From positions 558,001-622,000 of the forward strand of contig JABYQN010000002.1 in NCBI GenBank assembly GCA_022606135.1: a stretch of 64,000 nt of DNA, in the 5' to 3' direction. This stretch comes from Fomes fomentarius (Eukaryota > Basidiomycota > Agaricomycetes > Polyporales > Polyporaceae). Every line of letters begins with the position of its first letter. The first letter of the stretch is position 1. A program made the position numbers and the translations under genes. This document shows positions 1 through 12,038 of this stretch, in pieces. Under the pieces are notes generated by a model. That model had not been told where the DNA came from, made no database searches, and saw only the letters and a program-made list of their open reading frames with translations.

Positions 1-769
1 ATTGCAGCGTGTGTCGAGGAGACCGCCAAGGAGTAGTCGAAAGAGCGCGTAGGGGGGTGAGGGTCGCTCTTCACCGATCTGCGCATTGAGCAGCTCGAGC
101 AAGTAGGTGTGGGTGGAGTCGTAGGGTCCGTATACGGCGTCGGAGGGAGCGCAATCGTCCTGCACAGGGTGGCTGAAAGGTACGATCTCGTAGGGCTGGT
201 CAGGTTGGGACCGGTCAAGCGCACCTACACTGTTGAACTCGAGCTTCGAGAGCTCGATCATATACCCCGCAATCGAGGCGAGTAAACGCTCTTTGCTGCG
301 CTCACCATTCCACCAGGAGAGCTCATTCCAGACATCGACGAGACGGGTCCCGTGCACGAAGTCCATGATCATGTAGGGATGACGAAGGACGTTCTTGACG
401 TCGCAGTCGTACGCGTGCACGCGTGGGATCGGGAGCGATGTGTGGTCTACGATGTACTGAAGTGCAACCATGTCAAGCTTCAATTGACGTGCGCGGGACG
501 CAACGTAGCGGACGCGGACAGCCCATGAGAGGCCATCGAAAAAATTGTGCGCGGTAGACTATGTTGTAGCCACCTTTCTCTGGTGGGTCTGGTACGACAC
601 ATGTCAGATCCGGGTTGCCATGGAGGGATTGTGGTGGTAGTGTGTCACGGCGGGTAGCGGGAGCGAGTGAAGCTACGGTGCTCGATTCAAGGGTTCGGAT
701 AAGTACAGCGGCGAGGTCTTCAGAGTCAGAAGTGGTGCAGGAGGAACTGCCCATGCTTGGTGGGTGCAT
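1..769 (-). CDS. APH-family kinase-like protein, 3' end outside window, apparent frameshift
   Basis: The minus strand encodes an aminoglycoside phosphotransferase (APH)/choline-kinase-like fold protein of the type abundant in basidiomycetes. Visible are a glycine-loop-like start (EKGGYNIVYRAQFF), the hinge stretch IPRVHAYDC and the conserved MIMDFVHGTRLVDVW segment. The catalytic HxD loop would lie beyond the window edge. The ATG at 769 is the first plausible start; the same frame stays open to about 823 but only from a GTG. The glycine-loop part and the downstream part are in different frames: the T6 run at 539-544 (A6 on the plus strand) has one base more than the family-like reading (AQFFDGLSWAVRV) needs. 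This is either a disabling frameshift or a sequence error. Substrate is unknown; such proteins are usually annotated as phosphotransferase-family or protein-kinase-like. Confidence 0.7.
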
Positions 770-1823
770 ATTGCAGCGGCCTGGACATAGAGATGTGCGC
801 TTCTCCGTACCTACCAGGCCCACTGTAGCGGACCCGGTGGATGCCGACGAGTTAGTAGACTTTCCTCACCTTGTGTACTGATGGTGTACGGTTACTCTAC
901 CCATAGGCTCGAGACCTCTCCGATATATCTAAGTGTGTGGCCCAAGCGAGTACACGCTTAAACGAGCATGTACGGTACGTAACACATATGTCCAATATCG
1001 TGAGAAACGCAAATGTCCACACGTGACGGTTGTATCCGGACGATGTCAAGTCTCTCTCCCGTCATTCTCATCTGGTTACTGGTGCCTACAATCCTCGTGC
1101 TTGCTATTGTATACCTCTCTTGCCACCACCGTATACGCCATCTAGGAACGGTCTACTCGATGACTCTTTAATCTCGATGAACTATCCGCACTTTCTGTTG
1201 ACACTGGGTCCAAACGACATCGAAACTGAGGAAGGGGTGGGATTCAGCAAGGAGGTGAAAGGTGGCTGCTTGAAGTTGATATGTTCCTCCTCTTTCCGAC
1301 TTGATGCAACAATGCAACTTAGTGTCCCTCGTATCACAATTTTGCACCTGGCACCATGCCCCCATACTCTTGCTCCCGCCTTGAGTCACCGTTTAACCTA
1401 TAAACACGAATCTGAGGTTGGTTGGCGGGTGCTTTCGGCTTCTATCGCGCACTCATGATTATGAACGGCCCCCGGCACTTCTGTGGTCTTAAGACACGAG
1501 TCTTCCAGGCCACACGGAGCTTTCATGTGAGAGCGCGCGCAGCGAAGAGAGTTTGCGCCCATGCCTCATGCCTCCATGCCCCCGATGGCACGATGCAGAT
1601 AGTGCGCGGGTGATGATTCTCTTGCACGGCGACACGGCCTAGTCTGTCGTGTCTGTGTTTCGACTTCCCTGCATCTGTCGCTGGTCTCAGGTGCGACCGC
1701 TCGCGACCCACACACGTACTGATCACCGCGATGTCCCCTCAGATCGCGCGTACAAGTATCCGCGCGCGTGCTTGAGTGGCCCCTTTCGTCCTTTCACTTT
1801 CCGCTTTCCCCTAACGATCTGTC
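770..1823. other. intergenic, no gene seen
   Basis: No coding pattern with intron signals was found here. The part at about 1440-1620 recurs in degraded form at about 21085-21225, so it belongs to the duplicated block that also contains the start of the next gene. It is probably the upstream region of the divergent APH-like and 7TM genes. Confidence 0.5.
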
Positions 1824-3456
1824 ATGTCCACCTCCAACTCAACCGGCCTTAGCGCGGCGAGCGCTACGAGGCTTCGGAGACAGATCACCACGCTGGCGCA
1901 CAACCGCGTCTTTCCACTTGTCGTCGAGACTGCGCTTTACGGTGAGTTACGCGCAAAGATCGTGCATGGTCGCTTCTCTGCGACTGACCACGCCGCTGTC
2001 TGACGCTTGCATCTTTGTCAGCGATATTCACAGTGCTGATCGGCGCATCAATATACATCTTCGCGTACGTCAATCCCTCCCTCTTGTTGTGCTACTACGT
2101 CGCGAGAGCTGATTCCCGCACATTAGAAAGCGGGGCTTCCAACGCTCATGGACAAACTGGACCATGCTCGCAGCCACGCTCGCCATGTATGGGCTCTCCG
2201 CGCTCGACTGGGCGATCGACGTGCGGCTGCTTCGGAATGACCTGGGGCTACTGAGCTTCTACGGGCTGGCTGACGCGCCATCTGGAAGGTTTGGGGAGTC
2301 CAGTCCGCCGTTGCTGGTTCTGCAAGGCATCACTAGCGTTGTATGCGTAAGTGTAACATTGCTCCAAGTACCAACACTTCTCTGAAACGGTTTCTTCTTC
2401 CGCGTGAGTAGATTATACTGGGAGATGCAGTAGTGTGTTGGAGAGTATGCGTTGTGTGGGCGTACCAACGGTCGGTTATCGCGACTGCACTCTTCTGGGT
2501 GATTGGCTCGATAGGTACGCCTGTTCGTCTTATGTACGTCCGGACCTCTTCCAGACATGATTCTGATCTATCTCACCCCGCGATCGTACTGGTAGGCGTG
2601 TTCACGACGTTCAGTGTGATGTTCGTCGGATTCTACTACCACGTCCCACCTAGTGTCGAGATCTTGGTCAAGCATCATGACATTGTGAACGCTTTTTCGT
2701 TCTCGTGGTCTGCAGCGACGAACGTTTGGGCGACGGCGATGATCGCGTACAAAGCCTGGTACGTCTTCGACAGCATCATTAATGTACTCATTTCGGTCGC
2801 CTGAAGCACCGTGCTAAAACATGATTGTATTCTCAGGCTGCAGCGTCGCGACATACATCGACACCTTCGCAGCAACACTAGTACAGCGGTCCAGAAAGTC
2901 CTGATGCTCCTGGTTGACCTTGGAATCATATACACGCTCTTCATGGTAGGTTGTGCTGCGCGCTGCAATACGATATTCTGACTGAGGGATCGTACAGATA
3001 CTGAACGTCATCGTCCTCATACCGAGCTTAAGCGACAGCGCGTTCTTCTTCTACGTCACTATGTTCATGCAACAGATCACAGTGCGTCTCCCCTCCCGTT
3101 CTTTGTGTCCCATTCCTGACAGGTGTTCTCGTCCACTACAGGGCATGTACCCCACAGCGATCATCGTCATCGTCGCCCTGCAGAAGTCCCATCTCGATCA
3201 TCAATTCACCTACCCGACCGCACCAGCGTCGGAAGAAGACTCGCTGCCATTCGCCGTGAACGCGCAGAACGCGCCGTACACCAGTACGTCGACGGGTCTG
3301 GACAAACACGTCGGCGGACCGCATGCGCAGATCATCGCGCTGCACGACGTCGGGCGCAAGACGAGTACTGGTACTGCGGATGGGGAGGAGGATACGGCTG
3401 GGTGGGATGATGATAAGGATGTTGATGCGGTTCGGGTCGTCGGGCTGGCACAATGA
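1824..3456 (+). CDS. multi-exon seven-transmembrane fungal protein
   Basis: About nine exons can be chained from the ATG at 1824 to the stop at 3454-3456, with clear donors (gtgagt at about 1940, gtacgt at about 2066, gtaagt at about 2346, gtacgc, gtacgt at about 2760, gtaggt, gtgcgt) and matching ag acceptors. The spliced protein has successive hydrophobic helices: TVLIGASIYIFA; then LAATLAMYGLSALDWAIDV; then AVVCWRVCVVWAYQRSVIA; then a helix around VFTTFSVMFVGFYY; then NAFSFSWSAATNVWATAMIA; then VLMLLVDLGIIYTLFM; then a last helix ending in FFYVTMFMQQIT. An acidic, Ser/Thr-rich cytoplasmic tail of about 100 residues follows. This is the architecture of large basidiomycete 7TM families with no assigned ligand. 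It lacks the N-terminal DUF6533 signature of the other 7TM genes here. A degraded copy of its 5' half lies at 21050-21560. Confidence 0.8.
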
Positions 3457-3586
3457 TTTTTGAACATCGAGTCGTAGTTGATGAAGTATGGCTTCAGGAG
3501 CGAGTCGTGTGGTGCAATATTATATGTGAACCGGTAACGACGGTAGTGTGAGCTGAAGTTAATCAAAGCTAACATGGATGGCCAGC

Positions 3587-4847
3587 TCAACGACCGAACA
3601 AGTTGGAGATTGAGAGAAACATCTGCCTGAACGGCCTAGTCATGGCTGTAGGTTTGTCAGCTCGGGAGGTACATTGTACAGGTAACGAGCCGTTCGCAGC
3701 TTACCTTGGATGGTACGCTCTCTAGCTTCCCGCTTTGTCTTGCGCTTCTCCTGGCGTTCCCTGAACTCTGCAACCATCCTTCGTCGATAGTCAGCCTTGC
3801 ACGCACCAGGCTCATAATCGATTAAAACAGAACGCACTGAGAGAAGGCTGCACACTCCTCAAGGAACGCCATTGGGCTCGGGACTTCATGGTCATTCTTG
3901 AAGTGCTCCGTCAGATCGAGAGAAATGTTCACGACCGGTGTACAAGCGCGTTCCTCGGTGTAGCCCATGTTGAAGATATCCGACTCCGTGACTGACTTGG
4001 CCGACTCAGCAAGACTGTCAGTATTGTCGCCACCTGGTCCGTTGTCCTGGTCCATACAAGTGTCCGGGCCAGACTCCAGAGAGGAGGTATCGTTGAGAGC
4101 ATCCTCGTAGCATGCGGGGGCAACATATTCGTCGTTCCCTGGGCCGGATGTCTCGGAGATATCGTCGTATAACTCGTAGAGATTGCGCCGGGAAAAAATT
4201 TCACGCACACTATGAGCGTCGGCCGGAGGTTCTGGAGGAGCGTCCCGTTTCTTCTCAGCCAGCATAGCAAGAATGCGGTTGACGTCTGCCTGGTGATGGA
4301 TCATCTCCATGTCGACGTACTGGTCTGTCGGGAGCTTGGTGAACTGGGGGACCTGAGCAATGAGCCCGTACTTGTATTCGTCGTTCTTGACGCGGATGTT
4401 CAGCTCCATATCCGGACCGAACCAGTGGTAGCAGTTAGAGAATGGAAAGTCTGGGTCTGGACGGACAGGCGGACGGCCTGCTGGATGACTAGTGTTCGGG
4501 TAGATAGGCATGCACATATCGGTGGTGTAGCAGTCTTCGGGGTTGTCTGGACGCAGACCAGGGCCGACGATGAAGACAAAGTACTTGAAGTCGTGCTTCC
4601 GAGGGACAGGAAGCTCCCCTATCTGCATGCAATGGGAAATCAGTGGTGTGTATAAACTATGGCACGATGAAGTCGGGACTGAGAGACCACGTACAGTGTG
4701 AAGCATCATGAGAGTCTTCGAGGAGCCAAGCGAGCGTGCCACTGCGCGAGCCTTCGAGTCCAGCTCTCCAAGGCCGCGCAAAGATGCGTCGACGTCGATT
4801 TGTGCGACTACATAGGTACGAGGAAGCGGGAAGAAGTAAGTATTCAT
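3587..4847 (-). CDS. uncharacterised fungal protein
   Basis: I do not recognise a domain. Exons on the minus strand: a first exon from about 4847 (MNTYFFPLPRTYVVAQIDVD) to about 4694; an intron with donor gtacgt and acceptor tgcatgcag ending about 4625; then a long exon (KYFVFIVGPGL, CYHWFGPDMELNIRVKND, QYVDMEMIHHQADVNRILAM) with an acidic, Ser-rich middle; then short terminal exons containing a very basic stretch (YRRRMVAEFRERQEKRKTK). The last junction (gtaagc..ctacag) leads to a stop at 3587-3589. The junction near 3850 is unclear because the best donor gives the wrong phase. The start is also uncertain, because open sequence continues upstream to about 5050. No signal peptide or membrane helix is evident, so an intracellular protein is likely. 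Confidence 0.6.
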
Positions 4848-5361
4848 GTGGGAGGAATACTGTGGAATAGCCGTAGTTCAACTTGGGCGACGGACAGAAG
4901 TAGTTCTCGGAAGGCATATCTGAGGCTGTAGAACGTTTTGTATTGTCTCGGGTAGGCGTTTGTAGGTCGTGATTGGTCTGCCGGCTCTGCCTTTGAGTTG
5001 CCGTGATCAAAAAGCACACTTGACGTGGCAAAGTGCTTTGTCTGCAAGTCAAAGCTGTGCTGTCAGTACTTCAGTGGCGGCCAACATTTTTACTTCAGAT
5101 TGTCGACCCGAGGTTCATCTTTGAGCTGTTGTGCAGCGGGGGGATGCTGTAGTAGTGACTCTAAAAAAGCAATCGTAGGAGATGAGAATAACGAATTTTG
5201 AGCTAGTTGAAACCAGTAAACAAACGTTCGCTCAGACAATGCGCACATAGCACACTCTCCGAGCTCCCTGGAGTATTGACTGGTCTCGGGCTATGAGAGG
5301 TAAGTTTTCCATGATCGCTGTCGCGTTCAGATCTTCAAACACACTTACTGTTAGTACTGTG
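4848..5361. other. intergenic upstream of the 4847 gene
   Basis: Minus-strand open frames at 4850-5050 might be a further 5' exon of the gene at 3587-4847, but no convincing ATG plus splice pair was found. The remainder, 5050-5361, shows nothing recognisable and runs into repeat R copy 1. Confidence 0.4.
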
Positions 5362-6404
5362 CTTGCCGCTGATAGACCTGGAATGCGTGTGTGTCCAGGC
5401 GGTTAAAGGTGCGAGAGTCCGGTCGTGTGTACACAAGGGGAGCCGAGTGGGAGTGAGATGGAGAGAGGAGAAGGTGTGGTGAGTGGTGTGGGGAGTCGCG
5501 ATGTAGGAGAGCGTCGGAATGCCTGGAATAGGCCTGGAAGTCGAGTAGAATGAGTTTCTGAGGTCGCTGAACATGTCGAGAGTCGAAGCCGGGGGTTCGA
5601 AAGGCGTGAGTCGAGCGGCGTGAGTCGAGCGGCGGGAGTCGAGCGGCGGGAGTCGAGGGAGATTGTCGGGAGTCGAAGCACGAAAGGCGAAGCACGAGAG
5701 TCGGATGTCGAAGCACGAATGTCGGATACTGGGGGAGAAGCTGTCCTGTATTCGAGGGCTAGCTACTATGTCTTATGTATCTACAGGAGTCCATGGCCAA
5801 GGACAGGGATGGAAAAGACTGGAAATGTGCTGGAATGCGAGGGGTCCGGGTAAACTAATACGGATCATAAGCGACTGTAAGCGAGCCACGGCGCGCGCAG
5901 CTCTCGCAACAGAGCAAAGTCTACAGTAAATATCCTATGACGGAACTATCGGGAGGTCTGGTACTGTGAGTAAGGGTGCAGAGTGTATGTTCGACGGGGC
6001 AAGGAGGGATCGGAGGGCGGGCGGTGGCGGATGTCTGCAGGGGACGTCGGGCGAGTGTCCGGACTGGGGCTCATCGGCGGGTATGTCGGAGAGAACGAAT
6101 CGCGCAACATGTGAGGCTCGGCAACCGTCGTCGCTGACGTGGAGCCATGTCGTGTCGGTCTTGCTCGGTTCGTGTCGGCGAGATCCCTGGCTCCAGTTCG
6201 AGACAGTCCCTGCAGGCTCAAGGGCTTCGTGGTGTCTGTGTGTCGCATCGGCGTAACGGCGAGTGCGAAGGAGGTCGGCGGGGCGCGTCGTCAGCGAGTC
6301 GTGGTGGTACAAGGAAGAGCGGCGATGGCGCTCGTCGGCGCGCGCTTCGATTACCAAATGCGGCACGTACTCGCGCAGCCATGCGCGATGCGTATCACCG
6401 CAAA
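5362..6404 (+). repeat. dispersed repeat R, copy 1 (~1.04 kb)
   Basis: Matches 18007-19044 in the same orientation over its full length. Shared blocks include ctgatagacct (about 5368), gagagtccgg..cgtgtgtacac (5411-5433), tggaaaagactggaaatgtg at about 5810, and gcgcagccatgcgcgatg near the right end. Identity is patchy, with indels, so the duplication is not recent. No frame gives a protein-like reading in both copies. It may be a solo LTR-like or other non-autonomous element, or a duplicated non-coding segment. No target-site duplication was identified. Confidence 0.7.
5606..5660 (+). repeat. 14-bp tandem minisatellite inside repeat R
   Basis: Nearly four units of gtgagtcgagcggc (the last two begin ggg). 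Related gagtcgaa-type words continue to about 5730 and are also seen at 18245-18365 in R copy 2, where the tandem order is less regular. Confidence 0.8.
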
Positions 6405-6656
6405 TCATAGGGACCACAAAGCAGCAGAAACAGGGGCTTTCTTGAAGCGGCTAAAGCAATAGGCCGGCAAGCTCCCAGTTAGTCCGCTTAATGCTAGACG
6501 AGGCTGTATAGGTCTAACTGTCTTCCTCTCGGGCTCACTGACGGTGAGCATCGCTGCACATCTTCCCTTATCAGTCCGACACCCTTGGTCACATATCATC
6601 TGAATCCCGATGTCTCTCACTTTGAATGTGGCCACATCTGCACCGTGCACGAAACT

Positions 6657-7173
6657 ATGGCGACCTCTGCAGAACATGTATTCATCAACAATAGTCCCGG
6701 GCTCGACGCCAAACCACACATTATTCAGCGGTGTATCGACTCGCATGCTCGATACACAGACCCATCATTACAACCTACTCGCGAGGACGGAACCAAGGGC
6801 CTGACTGGTAAAGATCGGCCCTGTGTCATCATGTCCATCACCCCTGTCCCGAGGAAGAGTACAGGCGCGCTCATATGTCGCCTGGCCACATCCGAAGGAA
6901 AATCCATACCGCAACCTCCCTCTTTTCTATCGATTCTTCGGCGTCATCATGTATTCGAATCCCCTCTCAGTGGAGATGAACCACATTCACAGCTATCCAG
7001 ACTGGACCAACGTCGAGCAGCTCCTGATTGTGATACAGTATAATACCACCCGAGAGATCAAGGCATTCTGGCTGCGGGAGAAGGGAGACGTCGGGGAGCG
7101 TAGGCCCTCATCTCACGACGAGCCTATCTATCGCTTCGACCGCGAGACTGCGATTGCGCGCGTCAATGAGTGA
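6657..7173 (+). CDS. uncharacterised fungal protein with apparent one-base frameshift
   Basis: From ATG 6657 the reading MATSAEHVFINNSPGLDAKP continues through GLTGKDRPCVIMS and LATSEGKSIPQ. Protein-like sequence then continues in the next frame as LPLFYRFFGVIMYSNPL, with HIHSYPDW, QLLIVIQYNTTREI and YRFDRETAIARVNE before the stop at 7171-7173. The two halves join cleanly if one C is removed at about 6915-6916. No GT..AG intron of suitable length can make the switch. The halves therefore look like one short soluble protein of about 170 residues, similar in style to small polypore-specific proteins without known domains. It is either a young pseudogene or carries a base-call error. No signal peptide. 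Confidence 0.6.
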
Positions 7174-8540
7174 GAGCGAAGGTTGATGGATTGGGGAACA
7201 CACTGCAAGTGCGACAAGAATTTCGCACTGGTGCATGAAGCAGACTACAGGGTATCGACTTACTTTCTCGACTCCACTTGCGTTCTGTGTTCATAATCAT
7301 ATAGAGATGGCGTGCAATAAGCGGCAGCCGGGCGTCACTTGTGAGTCTGGATCTTCTATGTACTATTTCTCATCGCTCACACATCGTTACCAGAAAACTA
7401 ATGCGAGCAAGAAGACGAGTCGTTCTCACTACATGAGGAAGGCGACCTTGAACATACTGCATGAAGTAGGCAACAAAATTTCTCGAATACTGCGGTTCAC
7501 CGCTCAACACGCATCAAAGTATGCGGACGGATCCTTTTTGACGTCTGAGTATACTGATGCCGAATGATTATCAGGGCAAGCAACGCCGTACCCCAAAGAC
7601 TTCTCTCCTTTCTGTTCGTTCATGAAGCCCTCGAGCTCCTCAGATATACATACCATATCATACAGACTGTCACTGCTCACGATTGTTATCGTCCAAATCC
7701 TGGTTCCTCATTTCGATCATCGAGGCACAGCACCAAGCATCTGTTGTTAATGTTCTTTCAGTAACACCCATCGAAGCTATACATGAAAAGTCCACTATGA
7801 CGATGATCCCGTGCGACCGTGGTCGGAGATCGAGTAGACACGTAGGTTGTTTTCTGCGCTTTCCTTAGTGCTGAAACTAGCAGGTGTCTTCTCGTCCCTT
7901 CATCGTGTCTTCTCTTTAGGGGCCATCCTAGTCATGCACCATTTGTAACTGCGACCCTTATCATATCTTCAGATGGGCACACAAACTCAGTGGCCACGTT
8001 CATGCATCGATGCTATTTGGATGAAGTGTACGTGCCGGGGCTCTCTTTCCTGGTTGCTCCTTTCGAGAGCGCTGTCCGATGAGTAACAGTATGCACCAGC
8101 AGCAGACGTCGGAATAACCGTGCTGTGAGTGACCATCGTGGCAATTGAGAAACCCGTAGAATGAGAAATAAATCATCTGAATGACTACAGATTTAGAGAT
8201 AATTCGAGGTGATGAAATGAGGATGCATTGCATTTGAGCCAGAGGGAGAGATCGTTTATCCCGCTCAGCAGCCCCGTAGTTGTACTTTCATGGCCCACAT
8301 ACTTCTCGCGAGCAGGTTGGTTATCGTGGGTGGGTTCAAACACGCCATTGATCGTGCTCCAGATTTTCTGCCACAGTACTGGCATAATAGTCTCAGATGG
8401 ACGTGCATATAGTTACAATAGAGCGAACACTTTCACTTCGCATAAATATGGGAGAAAATCAGAATCGAGGCAACGTGCATCGCGAGCTATATCAAAAGGG
8501 ACTTCTCTGTCTCAGCCTCCCCACAAGCTAACCTTAACCT
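7174..8540. other. no gene recognised
   Basis: Open frames of up to about 110 codons occur (for example 7235-7567 plus), but they lack protein-like composition, splice partners or similarity to neighbours. The right part is the 3' flank of the minus-strand gene ending at 8541. Confidence 0.4.
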
Positions 8541-10198
8541 TCACTCATCCAACATGCCTGTGCGGAAGGGGTCATCGGAGTAGTGCACCGCCGCACGCGA
8601 GCGAGTATGCATGTCCGCCCTGTCTTCCCCTGAGCATATTCCAGTAGATGTTCCAACATTCTCCTCCACCTCATCCTCCCAGCCATCCTGATCCTCGTCA
8701 CCTATTTGAACGGTTGTCCCGAGATTTCCGACTACGCGAGATGAGGTGATTGTAGGGAGCGCCCTGAACACAATGGAGCTTGATATCTGCGAATTATCCC
8801 AACGGCTCGGTGGACCATTGCCGTCAGAGAAGAGGATACTTCGCAGATTGAGCATGAATCGGGTAAGAATGGTGGCTTTAAGGCTGTGTGGGATTGACGA
8901 AGTACTCAATATCAATGGCTCTGAGTTGCTGGGCATGACGTACGTTGGAGAAAAGTAACTCCACGCCATAATCATCATATCTTTAGCCAACTCATCCCCC
9001 TATGGCAAGTCAATGTCAGCTTGCGGAACGCTGGAGATCAATGCCGCCATACGTACTTGTATAGCAAAATTGAGAAGTATGTCAATGACTATGAAACTGA
9101 TCTGGAGTCAGTACACTTGCACAGTATAAGCGAGTTCTGTGTCACCGTACATGAAGAATATTGTGCCTATCTCACATCCAGGAACTCTGTAAGCATCCAG
9201 AGATAGATGAGCATGGCAGCAGCACATGAACGCACCGTCTTTGATGAGTAGGGTAGTCAGCGGCATTGACAATCCTGTTCTCAATGCGTGCCTCTTGATG
9301 GATATTGTCTTGTACCATGTAAGGAAGATCAAGAACATGTTCACACCTGCGCTGCAAGTTACAGGGCCAAAAATAACTATGTGAATTACTCAGTGCTTTA
9401 TGTTTAAGGTGATCTAAGCTTCTAGGACTCACAGCTGTAGTGTTCAAATGCAGTAATCTGTGTCATACAGCACAATATCGAGCATTATCAATATGACATC
9501 TCACATTATGACAATGGGACTGAGGTCTATCTGTACTTGATTATCAGGAGGGAGTACCACCTCTAACTTCTCAGTTTCAGTGAGGTGTTGACATGTAATC
9601 ACGGGCTCAGGTGCTCATGCACTTACTAGCATTATAACCGGGGCAACAAGTGCTAGGGGAATGGCAATGACGAGAAATTGCCAGTCTCGCATGGAGACGC
9701 CGTATATACGCAGTATTGTCATGGCTAAATAAAGATTCGTTAGTTGAGTATATGAGCTAAAAGGATCACAACTTACTTGCGGAAGTGGCATAGATAATTG
9801 TAGAGCATATACTGTCCAGCGATACTAATGATAGGCTGAGAAAATACTTCTTATCTGTGATCAGTCACTGTAACACTCAGTTATGTAGAAGTACACACTT
9901 CAGCCTGCCACCAGATCCTGATCGAAACGGCGAGACATTGAAGCAGGCTTGTGTAGCGAAAGACAAGATACACCAGGGATGCACCTGTGAACTTGCGCTT
10001 CCATATGTACTCCACCTCCATAGTAAAGGTTAGCGCATAGTCGAAGTACAACAGCGCTGACAGTAGCAGTGAGGAGCAATCAAAACCAAGTCGGAAATCT
10101 CTACTCACCTGCAGACCCCGAGACAAGATAATAGAGCAGTTGGCTATCCAAGCAATTAACTCGTGAGCAGTGTGTATCGATGTAGTATGAATGATCAT
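8541..10198 (-). CDS. DUF6533 domain-containing 7TM protein
   Basis: Minus-strand exons follow the order seen in the three other DUF6533 loci of this window. First comes the DUF6533 signature ALLYFDYALTFTMEVEYIWK at about 10050-9990. Then come TILRIYGVSMRDWQF (about 9720-9640), NMFLIFLTWYKTISIKRHAL with LTTLLIKDG (about 9340-9240), and ILTRFMLNLRSILFSDGNG with RVVGNLG (about 8890-8700), followed by an acidic tail ending DDPFRTGMLDE at 8541. The family is a fungal integral membrane group with about seven helices, unknown ligand and likely plasma-membrane location. The start at 10198 is a guess: the frame is open from there, but paralogs have a very short first exon joined in phase 1, and a donor/acceptor pair (gtgagt..gtcag, about 10105-10060) lies just before the signature. 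More diverged from the 22 kb and 31 kb copies than they are from each other. Confidence 0.75.
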
Positions 10199-11629
10199 AT
10201 ACTACTGAACTTGACTATATAATCGTCCAATGGCGCGGCGGGCTCCGGGTCGAAGTTCTCTGAGAACATCCTAACCTTGTATGGGTCGGTACTGCGGTGC
10301 CCTTGCAAGTCGATTCGCAATAGAGCTGAAAAATGCTGGGGTGGGGCGGGGGGCATAGATGTGAGCATAGTCCCTGGAGAATCTCTTGTTAATAAGGTAT
10401 TGTGATCCGCGCGCTAGCTAAGACCAAACCCTCCAATACAAACCCACACGACATGCAATGCTGGATGCTCCTTGGCCATGCAGCCCCGAGATATCTGCCA
10501 CTGCCTGTCATGCCGCCGCCACCGCGTGGTGACCACAAGCAGACAGAACATGAATAGGGCGACATTAGACTCCACAGATGGGTGCAAATCTTTGCAGGAA
10601 ATCCTCCCAAGTTGGCTTGAGATACATTGAGAGTATATGAGTGTATGCGCCACTTAGTACGCACTTATGAGAACAGGCATGTGAGTAGGCGAGGATTGGG
10701 CTTGATCAAGCCGGAATCACTGAGCCGGGACTAAACGCAGAAGAACCAAGAGACATACTCCGATACTCCGACTGATACGAAGCGAACTCTGCTAGCTTGG
10801 ATGGTGCGCCAGTTGTCATGTAGTCAATGGTGACTTCAGTCAGAACATGGGCGAACAGATATCTCATTAGTAATGCTCGGCGAATCTATAGGGCTGCACT
10901 TGCAGGAGTCTTTTGAGGTTTGAGCAAATAACCCAACTCGATGTTTTCCATCTGCGCTCTGGAGGATGGTCTGATAGGTGAGATATTCATGGAAGAAGAC
11001 GGGCAAGCAAGCATTGAAGGAGACGACGTCAACGGACCATTAAATTGCCAAAGTGCAACCAGAGATATGGACAACTCAACCTCCGAGGTCCGACGGCGAC
11101 TGTTCTACTGTAAGGCTGGCGGGTGGAACTTGTTACGTACACTAGTATTCAAGCGCCGTCCAAAGGACAAGTTGGACCAGTTCCTTTCCATGGATCATGG
11201 ACTCTGACAGATATGAAGATGGTTCAACAAAACAGTCGGAGAAGCGATTCGCCACTCCCTTCCTGCCTCGCACGCCACAATGGAAGCTATTTGAGCCATC
11301 CGGCAATGCTACCACGCACTTGGGAAGATCTGGTCTCCTCCCCTCTCTCTCTCTATCGAAGTCTGCACCCTCCATCTTTGCTGAGGGTGTTCCGAACCAC
11401 CGCCCTATCCGAGCAATCACATGTACATGCTCATAACTCTGACCACCATTCGACCTGTTTTGCTGGTTTTGTGCTTGATATGCGGGATGTACGGCAGATG
11501 TCCACCACATCAATCAAGGCCTGCTCGGCTACGCTCAACTGCCCAAGGTTCCAATACTGGAACTCCTCTCGCAGAGCCCAGAGCTGGTGTAGGTCCTCAG
11601 GATAGCGGATGCATCCGCTGTAAGCGAGA
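10199..11629. other. no gene recognised
   Basis: Probable upstream region of the DUF6533 gene, then unassigned sequence. A minus frame at 10414-10653 contains a short hydrophobic run (ALFMFCLLVVTT) and a plus frame at 10941-11207 is open, but neither has supporting splice sites or similarity. The right edge is the outer end of the gypsy LTR at 11630. Confidence 0.4.
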
Positions 11630-12011
11630 TGTTATGCTCGGGGTTCGAACCGGAGACCTTGGTGCTTGGGATAAAACAAGCTGGAACGAAATCTGCCGCT
11701 GTCCCACATCATGATACGGCGAGGGCGAGGCACGCCCGAGATGAGATGGGGGAAGAATGTACCAGCTCGAAACTGAGGACCTAAGTCCCAGCTCGAGTGG
11801 CTTATGTATTGATAGGCATAGGGGTGTAATACAACCTAGACAAGCATAGTAAGAGTCGGAGTGTGAATACATAAGAACAAGACTGTAATCGACGTAAGGA
11901 TCGCTACTAACGCGCAATAACGATCGATACTAATGAGCATAGAGATCGTAACGATCGGAACTAATGGATTCCTTATGTGTGTTTATTACTGACTAGACCG
12001 AAACCGTAACA
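11630..12011 (-). repeat. 3' LTR of the gypsy element
   Basis: The 382 bp segment has matching short inverted ends (tgtta..taaca on either strand). It begins in element orientation immediately after a purine tract (aggaaggggg, plus-strand 12016-12025) that fits a polypurine tract just downstream of the pol stop. Because the partner LTR is missing, neither LTR divergence nor a target-site duplication can be checked. Confidence 0.75.
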
Positions 12012-12038
12012 AATACCCCCTTCCTAAGAATCGTGTCC

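Noticed and set aside
770..823. Extension of the APH-like reading upstream to 823
   Set aside because: The extension would start at a GTG codon; the first ATG in that frame is at 769.
11636..11665. tRNA-like ggttcgaac text
   Set aside because: It lies within the gypsy LTR and has no paired T-stem, D-arm or acceptor stem; a chance B-box-like word.
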